From Coxiellaceae bacterium (lineage in GTDB: Bacteria > Pseudomonadota > Gammaproteobacteria > Coxiellales > Coxiellaceae): DNA of 64,000 nucleotides. Below, piece after piece: positions 39,575 through 48,649 of this stretch (its first letter is position 1; the number at the start of each line of letters is the position of its first letter). The notes below the pieces were generated by a model. That model made no database searches and was not told where the DNA came from. It saw only the letters and a program-made list of their open reading frames with translations. The translations under genes were made by a program, and so were the position numbers. The stretch covers positions 1-64,000 of the forward strand of contig JARGOB010000006.1 of assembly GCA_029212925.1 (NCBI GenBank), read 5' to 3'.

Positions 39575-39892
39575 ATGGTTAAACATTTTGTGTTACTTAT
39601 TATTGTATCAATCATAGCGGTATTTTTTCGTACAGAAGTGTCGTACGTGATACATGGATTATTGATGGTTCATGATAAAATTGTGCACGGATTGGGCGTA
39701 GTGTTTTCAGGCGGGCAGTGGGGGCAACTGATTGAGTTGTCTTTTACGCTGTTTATCATACCTGTTGTCATTGGCTTAATTGTTATGGGTATTTATTGGT
39801 TGATTAAGCGTACGCAATTACCGCGCATGATGGAATTGATATGGATTGTTTGGGTGATTTTATTAACAGCGTTAGCGCTGCAGGGTAGTTGA
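39575..39892 (+). CDS. Small three-helix membrane protein between lgt and thyA
   Basis: I do not recognise this 105-aa protein. It has hydrophobic helices at about residues 4-20, 52-75 and 85-102 and few charged residues (RTEVSYVIHG, IKRTQLPRMM). It has a ribosome site (GGAAGTGAG) and lies 11 bp after lgt, so it is almost surely in the same operon. No motif reveals a function. Confidence 0.6.
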   Translation: MVKHFVLLIIVSIIAVFFRTEVSYVIHGLLMVHDKIVHGLGVVFSGGQWGQLIELSFTLFIIPVVIGLIVMGIYWLIKRTQLPRMMELIWIVWVILLTALALQGS

Positions 39893-39905
39893 CTTGCTGG
39901 AGGAT

Positions 39906-40011
39906 GGTATCAAGGTGTATAGGGTACCTCTTTTACGGAAGTAAAGCGCAGCGTAGTGGAGCGAAGCGAGCCATGAAGTAAAAGAGGTACGCTGTGCGCC
40001 TTGATACTACC
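39906..40011. repeat. Long imperfect inverted repeat before thyA
   Basis: GGTATCAAGG...GTACCTCTTTTAC (from 39906) pairs with GTAAAAGAGGTAC...CCTTGATACTACC (to 40011) with few mismatches, enclosing GCGCAGCGTAGTGGAGCGAA. This is the third long hairpin of the same general design (compare 782-889 and 2248-2394); its inner segment shares the GCGCAG-GTGGAG core with the one at 2248. Confidence 0.75.
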
Positions 40012-40065
40012 ATTATTCATAAAGCCAACGTAACTTATACAGCTTTGATAAAGGGTGAGTGAAAA

Positions 40066-40860
40066 ATGCAACATTATTTACAAATGCTTTCGCATATTAT
40101 GGACAACGGCGCAGATAAACCAGACCGTACCGGTACTGGTATTCGTGGTGTGTTTAGTCATGAAATGCGTTTTGATTTATCGAAGGGTTTTCCGTTATTA
40201 ACCACTAAAAAATTACATATCAAAAGCATCATTATTGAATTGCTGTGGTTTTTACGTGGCGATACCAATGTGAAGTTTTTACAAGACAACGGTGTGCGTA
40301 TTTGGAACGAGTGGGCAGATGAAAATGGTGATTTAGGTCCTGTATACGGTAAGCAATGGCGTTCATGGGGCGCGGCTGATGGCCAAACGGTTGATCAAAT
40401 GCAAAAGCTGGTTGACGGAATTGTTAAAGAACCAAATTCCAGAAGACATATTGTTAGTGCATGGAATGTTGGTGAGTTGGATCAAATGGCGTTACCACCT
40501 TGTCATTTATTATTTCAATTTTATGTAGCGGATGGCAAGTTGTCGTGTAAATTAACTCAGCGTTCAGCCGATGCCTTTTTAGGTGTGCCATTTAATATTG
40601 CTTCATATGCATTATTGACCCATATGGTAGCGCAGCAATGTAATTTACAGGTCGGTGAATTTATTTGGTCGGGTGGTGATGTGCATATTTACCATAACCA
40701 CTTTGAGCAAGTGCAGGCGCAATTATTGCGTCAGCCAGGTGCATTGCCTACATTGAATATTAAGCGCAAGCCAGCAGATCTATTCAGTTACGATTTTGAA
40801 GATTTTGAAATTGTTAACTACGTTGCACAGCCGCATATTAAAGCACCGGTAGCAGTTTAA
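40066..40860 (+). CDS. thyA: Thymidylate synthase
   Basis: Methylates dUMP to dTMP with methylene-tetrahydrofolate. Catalytic Cys146 in [10 protein letters not shown] is at the same residue number as in E. coli, and the length (264 aa) is identical. [39 protein letters not shown] and HIYHNH are all present. A ribosome site (AAAGGGTGAG) stands before the ATG. The stop overlaps the next ATG by one base (TAATG), linking it to the MFS gene. Confidence 0.98.
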   Translation: MQHYLQMLSHIMDNGADKPDRTGTGIRGVFSHEMRFDLSKGFPLLTTKKLHIKSIIIELLWFLRGDTNVKFLQDNGVRIWNEWADENGDLGPVYGKQWRSWGAADGQTVDQMQKLVDGIVKEPNSRRHIVSAWNVGELDQMALPPCHLLFQFYVADGKLSCKLTQRSADAFLGVPFNIASYALLTHMVAQQCNLQVGEFIWSGGDVHIYHNHFEQVQAQLLRQPGALPTLNIKRKPADLFSYDFEDFEIVNYVAQPHIKAPVAV

Positions 40861-42140
40861 TGGCGAAGGCCTTATCGAAAGTTGTTAGTGCCGCTGTCGT
40901 TGGCAATATTATCGAAGTGTATGATATGTCGATTTACGGCTATCTTGCTGCATTTATCGCGATTAATTTTTTTCCGCAACATAATACGATGGTGGGGTTA
41001 GTTAATACCTTCGCTGTTTTCTTCTTGGGTTTTTTAGCGAGACCGTTAGGTTCTATTTTATTTGGTTACATTGGCGATCGCCGTGGTCGTAAAGCCGCAT
41101 TGGTGTTGTCAGTGTTGTTGATGGCCGGAGCGACCTGTGCGATGGGTTTATTACCAACGTATCATTCTATTGGCGGTACGGCAGCGATTTTGTTAATTAT
41201 ATTGCGGTTACTGCAAGGCTTTTCGGTTGGCGGTGAGTATTTAGGTTCATCGATTTTTTTAGTGGAGCATGCACCAGAAAAACGCCGTGGTTTATTCGGT
41301 GGTTTTGCTATGCTCAGTGGCAATGCCGGTATGTTAGTCGCAGCGGCGACGGCGTGGGCGGTTACCTATTTTGTGCCACATCAAGCGATCATTGATTACG
41401 GTTGGCGTATTCCTTTTATTGGCGCCATTATTGGCGGTGCGGCCGGGCTTTGGTTGCGTTTAAGGGCGAGTGAAACCAAGGCATTTCAAGAGGTGCAGCG
41501 CCATAATACGCGCTTGTCACATCCCTTGGTGGAATCTTTTGTTTATTTTCGACGCGCGTTGATTTCAATCGTTGGTTTAACCTGGTTGGGTGTGGTGGCG
41601 ACGTATTTATTGGTGGTGTTTATGCCCACTTATATGTCGTCGGTTTTGCACTATGGTTTTCATGAGGCGATTACGATTAATCTGTTATCGGTGGTGTCGT
41701 TGCTGATTTGGATCCCTATAGCAGGCATGTTGTCTGACCGTTTTGGTCGCCGTATTATGATGGCGATTGGTGGCTTAGGTTTGATGATTGGCATTGTGCC
41801 TTATTATTCTTTGCTGATGATGAATAACTATTGGATTGCTTTGGCCGCGCAATGCGGCATCATGATTCCATTGGGTGTTTATTGTGGTGTAACGCCGACG
41901 TGTATAGTTGAAATGGTACCACCGCATGTGCGTTTTAGTGCCACTACGTTTGCTTACAATATTGGTGCGGCGATTTTTGGGGGTACAACGCCATTGATCG
42001 CTATTTGGTTGATTCATAAAACCGGTTTCCCATTATCGCCAGGTTACTACCTTATCTTCTGCGGTTTGTTTTCTTTGGCGGCTATCTACCGCATGGATGA
42101 AACGGCTAAATCAAAACTTAAGCCAATCGGCATAGTTTAG
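40860..42140 (+). CDS. MFS transporter of the metabolite:H+ symporter group (ProP-like)
   Basis: A twelve-helix inner-membrane transporter. The signature GNIIEVYDMSIYGYLA of the MHS/ProP subfamily is at the start, the loop 2-3 motif GYIGDRRGRKAAL and its repeat GMLSDRFGRRIMM follow, and LQGFSVGGEYLGSSIFLVEH is characteristic. Paralogues of this family are abundant in Legionella and Coxiella relatives. The substrate is unknown (betaine, proline or another organic acid). Translationally coupled to thyA. Confidence 0.92.
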   Translation: MAKALSKVVSAAVVGNIIEVYDMSIYGYLAAFIAINFFPQHNTMVGLVNTFAVFFLGFLARPLGSILFGYIGDRRGRKAALVLSVLLMAGATCAMGLLPTYHSIGGTAAILLIILRLLQGFSVGGEYLGSSIFLVEHAPEKRRGLFGGFAMLSGNAGMLVAAATAWAVTYFVPHQAIIDYGWRIPFIGAIIGGAAGLWLRLRASETKAFQEVQRHNTRLSHPLVESFVYFRRALISIVGLTWLGVVATYLLVVFMPTYMSSVLHYGFHEAITINLLSVVSLLIWIPIAGMLSDRFGRRIMMAIGGLGLMIGIVPYYSLLMMNNYWIALAAQCGIMIPLGVYCGVTPTCIVEMVPPHVRFSATTFAYNIGAAIFGGTTPLIAIWLIHKTGFPLSPGYYLIFCGLFSLAAIYRMDETAKSKLKPIGIV

Positions 42141-42230
42141 CGCTTATAATCAATAAGTTAAATTTTTCGGCATCAAACATAACTATTTAATATATATTTA
42201 TTTCCATTTTTAATGTTCATTTAATGCAAT

Positions 42231-42290
42231 GCCTATATCATTGGTTGGTGCACAATCACTTGTTTTTATGCACTAACCAATGATATAGGC
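42231..42290. repeat. Near-perfect 22-bp inverted repeat before the giant gene
   Basis: GCCTATATCATTGGTT...GTGCA (42231-42252) and its complement TGCAC...AACCAATGATATAGGC (42269-42290) have a single mismatch and a 16-nt loop. It ends 5 bp before the ATG of the 1775-aa gene, exactly where a ribosome would bind, and lies after the MFS stop. The inner 26 nt (42248-42273) recur with one change at 60486-60511. Confidence 0.85.
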
Positions 42291-42295
42291 GTAGT

Positions 42296-45200
42296 ATGGG
42301 GCATTTAGATAAATTTTTACTAGCAGTTGAGTTAGGTGATCTTGAGCAGATTGAGGCGCTGATACTGGCTAGCCCTCAGTTGAATGTTAATCAACCCAAT
42401 GCATCGCAGCGCACCGCTTTGTATGTAGCAGCGCGACATAACCAATTAGCGGCGGCTAAGTTATTGGTTAAGCATGGCGCGATAGAATCAGAAAATACGG
42501 CACCTGAAAATTCCGCGTTAACCGTTGCGGTGCTAAATCAATATAACGCTATGGCACATTTTTTGTTATCTATCCGCCGGGTAGAGTCGAAACCATTACG
42601 CCAAGGACCCACGCGAAAGCATATAACGCTGCAAAGGGTCGAATATATATTGGAAGTGTTGTTAGGTTTAGTAGATGGCATCGCAGTAGCTGGGATAAGG
42701 ATAAATCAAGCTGGCATGGTCGTGATTGATTTATCTAATGGTCACAGTTATAACCTGTCGTTGCTACTGAAGCATGCAGACAGTAACCATTTTATGTTGA
42801 CTGATTCGGAGAGGTCTCGCCTGTTTGTTAAGCAATGTGAAAAACTATTGGGTAAAAGCGAGGAAGATTCACGGGCTGCTGAGTCAAAAGAGATGGCTTC
42901 AGCTATTGGTGGTGTGAGTTCTGTGCTGCCCATCTATGCCGTTGAAGCTGATGCGATAAAACGTTATACCGGTAAACGCTATTATGTGAAAATGAATGCA
43001 CTGCTGCGAGGGATGCCTTTAGCTGCTGGAATTGATAGTGAAGATGATCTAAAGAGGCTGTTTATTGACTGCATGCTGGCCATCAGTGGCATCAACAAAA
43101 ATGTTAGCTTCGACAATATGGCTAATCGGCAAACACTAATACGTTATGAGTCCACATTACCGACTGTAACGATTGCACAAATGAAAGCGGCTAATCAATT
43201 GGTTTGGCGACCAGGTATCTTTAGTTTTTCCGAGCAGCACTGCCATGCATTTAATCAGTACGAAAACATAATTGTTATTAAGAATCGTTTTCAAGCAAGA
43301 AACAACGTGATTGCAGTTTCAAAACATGACGATGAAAATGAAGTACCGTTTGCACCTTCATTATTGAGTGTGAGATCTTATCAAGAAGATAAGACGGCAG
43401 GTAAGCATGTATTTACTGCAGGCATCGTGCATGGTGTTGAGCAGCAGCATCATAATCAATATTTGATTGAATTAGCATTGAAAGCGGCATTTGCTATTTT
43501 AAAGCAACCGTATAAAAAAACACCTGACCCGTGGTATGGAATTGCACGTCATAACCACGCACTCGCGCATCATGTGCGGGCATGCTTGATGGTTGAGCCA
43601 GTGGTGGAATATTTTATGCATCATGCTGTAACAAAAGAGTTTAGAGATTTTTGCGATACCATCATGCCTAAAGAATTGCAAATGATAAAAATCATGATGG
43701 TTTTTTCTAAAACAGGTCGTGAGTCGGAGGTGAGTCCTGATGCTGCAGGGCTTGAAGAATACATGCGCTATCAGCATGCCTCGGCTGAGAATATGGCGCA
43801 GTTTATGCGAGAACAGATGGGTTGTGATGAGTCGACTATTAATTACTATAAAGAGATCATGATAAATATGGGTAATCCAAATTATCCTGCTTTAGTAACA
43901 GGTGATACGGATGAAGAAAAGCAGCGAAAATTATACATCAACCACATTGCAGCGTTAGCACATAAACTCGATTTGCACCGGGTATATGATGAGGCGGGTT
44001 ATGGGCGATCAATGTCGGGTTATGATGGAACCAAGCAGCAAGTAACGGACGCTGTTTTTATAGAGTCTTCGCCAGTGCAAGCATTAGCATTAGAAAAAAT
44101 TGAAGCGATGGCGCTAAGGATGTTGGAAATCACGGGTGATAATATCGTTTTTTCTAAACATGGTATTGAACAGACGGAGATTAAGGAAAGTGAATTTATA
44201 CGATGCAATACCGATATTAATTATTGCTGGCAGCAATGTCAGCTGGCAGTTATTCAGGCAATGAATTGTTACAGTTCAAATGCCCTGGCAATAGCTCAGC
44301 TAAAGTCCGCCATTGATGCTGGCGATAAGACTGGTGTCGTATATCACCTTGCTCATTTAAAACCGCATGATGCTAGTCAGTTTAACGAGCAATATGGCCA
44401 AACACCATTGGCAGCCTTGATAACATCCGGGCATAATTTTAATGCTATTGTGCTAAGCGCTATTGAGTTAAAGCTGATACCTGCAATGCGTTTGTACAAT
44501 GCATTTTGTGCAGCTGTAGTATCTGGTAATACAGCTATTGCTTTACATATCATTAGTCGGTTAGCAAATGGGTTACTGCGTAAGTCATTACAATATGTAG
44601 TGCAGCATGGAGGCGATCGAGATTTGCTGTTTGCTGTGTTGGCAGCTATGCATCCTGATATCCGACAAGAATATGCTCAAGCAATGGTGCCATTAGCGAT
44701 AAAATCCAATTGTTCATTAGCAGGGATTCAATCATTATACGCGACAGGTTGCGAGGTTGAATCACGCCATGTGTTAACTGCCTTGCAGTATAATGTGGAG
44801 CCTGATGTGGTTTTATATTTATTTAATAAAATACCGCATGGAAAGATCTCTGCCGATATTAAACTTGAAATGTTAAGAGGTGATAGGCTGCCGAGTTACG
44901 CTGAGGCATTGCAGCTACGATGTGGTGGTATTACTGATGTTGTTGATGTGTTGAAGCAACATATCACGCAGATAGATTTTGTTGGGCCGCGCTTATTAGT
45001 GAAGGCGTTGAAGTACTTTCCTGGTCAACGACAAAGAATTTACACCTACTTGCAGTCAGATAATTTGTACTTGCTTGATTGCAGTAAGTACACGAATAAC
45101 ACCAATGTGGTTTATCAGGCATGTAAACAAAAATTAGATTTGTTGGGTATTCATGATTTGTTATCAATGGGTAAGTTACTTGATTCAAGTGTGTTGTGTG

Positions 45201-47623
45201 ATGTACTTTCGCATAATTTAATCGATGCTGATACGTTGTTTATATTGCTGCGTTATGTAGATAAAGATAAGGTCAGTCCACTCGTTGTGCATTACATCGT
45301 CAGTGATATCGCTTCGGACGAAGAGAAAATAGAAAAATTTCAGCAGTTAATTGGTTACGGTGTCGATATCAATGTGATTTTTACTTGTGTATTGCATTAC
45401 AGATACTCAGAAGCCTTTGTTGTTGACTTGTTAAAGCGTGGTGTAAAGATTACACCTTTTGCGCTAGTGGCGTTGCGAAATATATCACTGAGTGATGAAG
45501 CGTTAATACTAGTGGCAAAATCTACACCGAGTGAAATGTTATCGCAGCGATTTGTTCTCTATGCATTTTCTAAATTGGCTGAATCGAATGCGGCGATATT
45601 TTTATCGCTGCTAGTAGAAAAGCATTATGATATTAATCATTTAGATACGTGTGGTAATTGTATATTGAGCGATGCAATAAATCGCAAAGCGAGTTTTGAA
45701 TGGTTTGAAGTGCTGCTGGCAGCAGGTGCGCTGGTAACAGACGATATATTATTGCAGGCATGTGAACGCTACCCGCGGATCACTGGTGCCACTTTGCCGT
45801 TGCTAATTGATCATTTTAAAGGTTCATACTTAGTATTTGTGCTTTGTGAGCCTTTTTTTCAATTATCATCTGCCACACACTTAAAGGAAATCTTCACGTT
45901 GATGAATGAGCGAGGTTTGGATATTAATGTCGCCTCGCAAGCATCGTGCAGTACATTATTATCATATGAAATAGCTAAGAGATGTCCAGCGGATGAGGTC
46001 GATATATTTATAGAATGTGGGGCGACACTCAAAGATTCTGATTTGTTAGTTTTGTTTCAATCCAAAGCGTTGTATGGTGAAGCTAAAATAAAAGCATGGT
46101 GCGAGCGTGTTCCAGTGAAAGATTGGAGTGTTCGTGTTGCCATGCAGTATATTGGTTTGTATCCCTGTGAAGAGCAGCGAGAAAAGCTTCAGTCTCTGTG
46201 TGATGATGGTTTAGATATTAGTAATCCTGATAGTAGTACGTCTAATGATGCAGTATTGGAGGCGGTAAATTGTGGATTATCAAAATCACTTATTGTGTCT
46301 TTGATTAATCAAGGTTTGCCAGTCACTTTTGATACGGTTCTGCAGGGAAGTCTTTTTTATAAATCAGTAGTGCGATTACTGCTTAGCAATCTCGCAGTGG
46401 AGTCACTCGACAGCCATCAAATTATACAAGCGCTGGCATTCTGTAATCACGAAGATCAAGAGTCATTGCTGCTGTCATTTTTAGATCGGGGTTTAGATTT
46501 AGCTGCTGCAACCCCGGCTGATGGTGGTGGCATTTTATACCATGCCAATGCTTATGATCTGCCGCTGGTTACGCTAACCAGCCTTTATAGTAATGGAGCA
46601 CGCCTGACGAGAGAAAATATAGTGAATATTACTGGAGCTGGGCTTTCACAGCCATTCTGTAAATTTGCTATAGAGCACTTTCCATTGGATTCAATAGTGC
46701 ACGACTTTTTAGAGATCCTAACTGCCCATGAACCTGCCCAGCAGCTGGAAGCGTTGGCTATATTAAAATCCTATGGGCTTGAGTTGAGTTCAATTGGTTT
46801 AAATGCTATCAGTGCTATACATGATCATAAGCCTCACTATTTATCACTCGAAGTGGTTAGAGATTTATTCCGAGGTGGTGTTCAATTTTCAAAAGATGCT
46901 TTTCTGCGAGCGGTTGCAGATGATGGTGATGGCGCTATTGATGCTGGAACCAAAGTTACACTATTGGAAGCAATCGATACCACTGTATTATCAGGTGAGG
47001 ATTTGATCGATATTTTGCGGGTGATGCAACGTTCTGGTATTCGTTACCCTGATAAAAGCAAGTATGCGGTGGCTAGTCAATTGTTTGATCGTTATTGTCA
47101 GAGGGGTTTAGCTGCAGCTGAGTTATATGCTGAGTATGTAAAAATCAATCAGTCACTGGGTGATTTCAGCCGATTGTTGATAAAAAATGTCGGTCCTGGT
47201 TCACTGCGTTTTTTGCCTCACTTTATAGGTATAGCGCAAGCGGTGGGGGAAGCACTACCCCTGTTAGAACAAGTTGAAATAGTGCACATTCTTGTTGCAT
47301 TAGAGATGGTGAATAATGGTATAGGTGACGTCAATAAATACCATGGACGCTGTTTGTTTGTGATGTTTGTGGTCCAATCTTTTCTTCCTGTGAAACAGTT
47401 GCAGGATCTGGTTACGTTAGCAAGATTACTTGCAGACCCTGAATATTTGATTGACTTAAATGAGAAAGCAGAAATACTCAGCATGGCAAGATCAGAAGAA
47501 GCTACGTCTGTTGCAAAGCATGTGTTCGAAAGTGCCGTGAATCAGCACGACTGCTTTGTGGTTGAAGGTGAGCCTAGTGACTGCAGTGCATATGAATCAT
47601 TGCCTGTTATTGGTCTGCGTTAG
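42296..47623 (+). CDS. Giant ankyrin-repeat protein with a SidE-phosphodiesterase-like domain
   Basis: A 1775-aa soluble protein with no signal peptide. Residues about 5-100 are ankyrin repeats (ASQRTALYVAARHNQLAAAKLLVKHGA). Residues about 300-610 resemble the phosphodiesterase domain of the Legionella SidE family and its DupA/DupB relatives: a His-rich ARHNHALAHHVR (His419, 421, 425, 426), then GRESE (Glu476/478) and INHIAALAHKLDLHR (His550/556), in the order His-Glu-His used for catalysis. From about 1020 to 1560 runs a series of degenerate ankyrin-like units, each with G-x-DIN or GLD near its start and a LL-x-x-GA-x-x-T motif later. This makeup is that of a secreted effector acting on host ubiquitin; the function is inferred. 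The gene's ribosome site is weak and overlaps a hairpin. Confidence 0.65.
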   Translation: MGHLDKFLLAVELGDLEQIEALILASPQLNVNQPNASQRTALYVAARHNQLAAAKLLVKHGAIESENTAPENSALTVAVLNQYNAMAHFLLSIRRVESKPLRQGPTRKHITLQRVEYILEVLLGLVDGIAVAGIRINQAGMVVIDLSNGHSYNLSLLLKHADSNHFMLTDSERSRLFVKQCEKLLGKSEEDSRAAESKEMASAIGGVSSVLPIYAVEADAIKRYTGKRYYVKMNALLRGMPLAAGIDSEDDLKRLFIDCMLAISGINKNVSFDNMANRQTLIRYESTLPTVTIAQMKAANQLVWRPGIFSFSEQHCHAFNQYENIIVIKNRFQARNNVIAVSKHDDENEVPFAPSLLSVRSYQEDKTAGKHVFTAGIVHGVEQQHHNQYLIELALKAAFAILKQPYKKTPDPWYGIARHNHALAHHVRACLMVEPVVEYFMHHAVTKEFRDFCDTIMPKELQMIKIMMVFSKTGRESEVSPDAAGLEEYMRYQHASAENMAQFMREQMGCDESTINYYKEIMINMGNPNYPALVTGDTDEEKQRKLYINHIAALAHKLDLHRVYDEAGYGRSMSGYDGTKQQVTDAVFIESSPVQALALEKIEAMALRMLEITGDNIVFSKHGIEQTEIKESEFIRCNTDINYCWQQCQLAVIQAMNCYSSNALAIAQLKSAIDAGDKTGVVYHLAHLKPHDASQFNEQYGQTPLAALITSGHNFNAIVLSAIELKLIPAMRLYNAFCAAVVSGNTAIALHIISRLANGLLRKSLQYVVQHGGDRDLLFAVLAAMHPDIRQEYAQAMVPLAIKSNCSLAGIQSLYATGCEVESRHVLTALQYNVEPDVVLYLFNKIPHGKISADIKLEMLRGDRLPSYAEALQLRCGGITDVVDVLKQHITQIDFVGPRLLVKALKYFPGQRQRIYTYLQSDNLYLLDCSKYTNNTNVVYQACKQKLDLLGIHDLLSMGKLLDSSVLCDVLSHNLIDADTLFILLRYVDKDKVSPLVVHYIVSDIASDEEKIEKFQQLIGYGVDINVIFTCVLHYRYSEAFVVDLLKRGVKITPFALVALRNISLSDEALILVAKSTPSEMLSQRFVLYAFSKLAESNAAIFLSLLVEKHYDINHLDTCGNCILSDAINRKASFEWFEVLLAAGALVTDDILLQACERYPRITGATLPLLIDHFKGSYLVFVLCEPFFQLSSATHLKEIFTLMNERGLDINVASQASCSTLLSYEIAKRCPADEVDIFIECGATLKDSDLLVLFQSKALYGEAKIKAWCERVPVKDWSVRVAMQYIGLYPCEEQREKLQSLCDDGLDISNPDSSTSNDAVLEAVNCGLSKSLIVSLINQGLPVTFDTVLQGSLFYKSVVRLLLSNLAVESLDSHQIIQALAFCNHEDQESLLLSFLDRGLDLAAATPADGGGILYHANAYDLPLVTLTSLYSNGARLTRENIVNITGAGLSQPFCKFAIEHFPLDSIVHDFLEILTAHEPAQQLEALAILKSYGLELSSIGLNAISAIHDHKPHYLSLEVVRDLFRGGVQFSKDAFLRAVADDGDGAIDAGTKVTLLEAIDTTVLSGEDLIDILRVMQRSGIRYPDKSKYAVASQLFDRYCQRGLAAAELYAEYVKINQSLGDFSRLLIKNVGPGSLRFLPHFIGIAQAVGEALPLLEQVEIVHILVALEMVNNGIGDVNKYHGRCLFVMFVVQSFLPVKQLQDLVTLARLLADPEYLIDLNEKAEILSMARSEEATSVAKHVFESAVNQHDCFVVEGEPSDCSAYESLPVIGLR

Positions 47624-47667
47624 TGCACACTTTAGCTTTCGCTATTAAGCCTGGCGATTACGGCAAG

Positions 47668-47713
47668 CATGCATTTATGTAGCATGCAAAAATGTATGCT
47701 ACATAAATGCATG
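47668..47713. terminator. Perfect 18-bp inverted repeat between convergent genes
   Basis: CATGCATTTATGTAGCAT (47668-47685) and its exact complement (47696-47713) enclose a 10-nt loop. It sits between the giant gene (ending 47623) and the leftward amidase gene (ending 47724) and can end both transcripts, although it is A/T-rich and lacks a long T run. With the hairpin at 42231 it brackets the giant gene. Confidence 0.65.
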
Positions 47714-47723
47714 TTCCTATTAA

Positions 47724-48386
47724 TCAATAGGTTGCAGCAGGCTCTGGCAGTTTTTCTGAAATATCATCCATTCGTGGAGCTAATTGGCATATCGGTTGTA
47801 CTGCATCCAGCGTGGCAATATCTGCCGGTGCAATAAAGCCGAGTGGGTCATAGGGCAGGTTGATGCCGATGCTTTTGTAACACGCGTAGACATATTCCGA
47901 GCAAATGTAATGATTATCATGCGGCATGATATTGCCATTTTCGTGAATACCAATCTTAGCCATCGCGATGCGGCTGGCAATTTTAAAGATATCTTGCTTG
48001 CTGTATAGGTCGCCGGTTAATGCAAAGGCTCTTTCATATAACCTGGCGAGTGATTGGAATTTATCTGCCATGTCACTATGGCGTGCAATCACCATCTTGC
48101 CATCGTAACCTTTATTTGTGTCGCGATAGTTTTGTAGGTAGCCTTGGTCTAAAGTAACGCAGCGCACACCAAAGGATTCGACGCTTTCTAATACCAACCA
48201 TTGGCCGGTTTTATTTAATTCTAAAATTAGTGCGACATGGCTAAAGGCGCTATTGGTTGCTTTTTTAATGATGTCGCTGACCAAGCCATTACCGGAGCAT
48301 AGTAATAAGTCACCAGACTTAATTTGTTGGCTAGCTGTTTTGTAATGTATGGGTTGCAGTGTGTGAAAGTTATCTTCTGTGATCAT
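47724..48386 (-). CDS. YiiX-like permuted papain-fold (NlpC/P60-type) hydrolase
   Basis: A YiiX/YebB-type cysteine hydrolase of the permuted NlpC/P60 superfamily. Family order is followed: IKSGDLLLCSG near the start, then the catalytic His in AFSHVALIL (about residue 52) and the catalytic Cys in HYICSEYVYACYK (about residue 156). It has no signal peptide in the 220-aa form starting at 48386, where AAAAAGGAAT gives a good ribosome site. The family cleaves amide or lipid-ester bonds; members are found among effectors of intracellular bacteria. Its place beside the giant SidE-like gene fits that, but this is inference. Confidence 0.75.
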   Translation of the reverse strand: MITEDNFHTLQPIHYKTASQQIKSGDLLLCSGNGLVSDIIKKATNSAFSHVALILELNKTGQWLVLESVESFGVRCVTLDQGYLQNYRDTNKGYDGKMVIARHSDMADKFQSLARLYERAFALTGDLYSKQDIFKIASRIAMAKIGIHENGNIMPHDNHYICSEYVYACYKSIGINLPYDPLGFIAPADIATLDAVQPICQLAPRMDDISEKLPEPAATY

Positions 48387-48404
48387 TGTTTTATTCCTTT
48401 TTAT

Positions 48405-48524
48405 CTGGATGCCGGATCGAGTCCGGCATGACAAGAGCCGGATTTAGTCCGGCAAGACTAGGGGCGTATCTAGAGTGCGTCATCGCGGTTAGAGAGTGTC
48501 ACCCCGGCCCGAGCCGAGAACCAG
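48405..48524. repeat. Degenerate GTCATCCCGG-type repeats
   Basis: The run contains CTGGATGCCGGATCGAGTCCGGCATGACA in two imperfect palindromic copies (near 48405-48433 and 48435-48458), then GTGTCACCCCGG...GAGAACCAGTAAAT (48496-48524). These are decayed members of the dispersed palindrome family also present at 21592, 24200 and 53108. Confidence 0.75.
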
Positions 48525-48578
48525 TAAATATAATTTTGTATCCCACGTCAAGTTTGTTTATTTGTGCTTGAATGAGCA

Positions 48579-48607
48579 TTGACAATACACATTATCGTGT
48601 GTATATT
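48579..48607 (+). promoter_or_regulatory. Promoter with overlapping palindromic operator for hicAB
   Basis: TTGACA (48579-48584) and TATATT (48602-48607) are 17 bp apart, a near-consensus promoter. The spacer carries a perfect inverted repeat ATACACA-N6-TGTGTAT (48585-48604), the kind of site bound by the HicB antitoxin for autorepression. Confidence 0.75.
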
Positions 48608-48649
48608 GAATGTCGGAGATGTTTGTGGGCTAATCATTAAAGGATTGGC

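Noticed and set aside
48386..48571. Short plus-strand frame downstream of the amidase start
   Set aside because: It reads through degenerate palindromic repeats and has no ribosome site.
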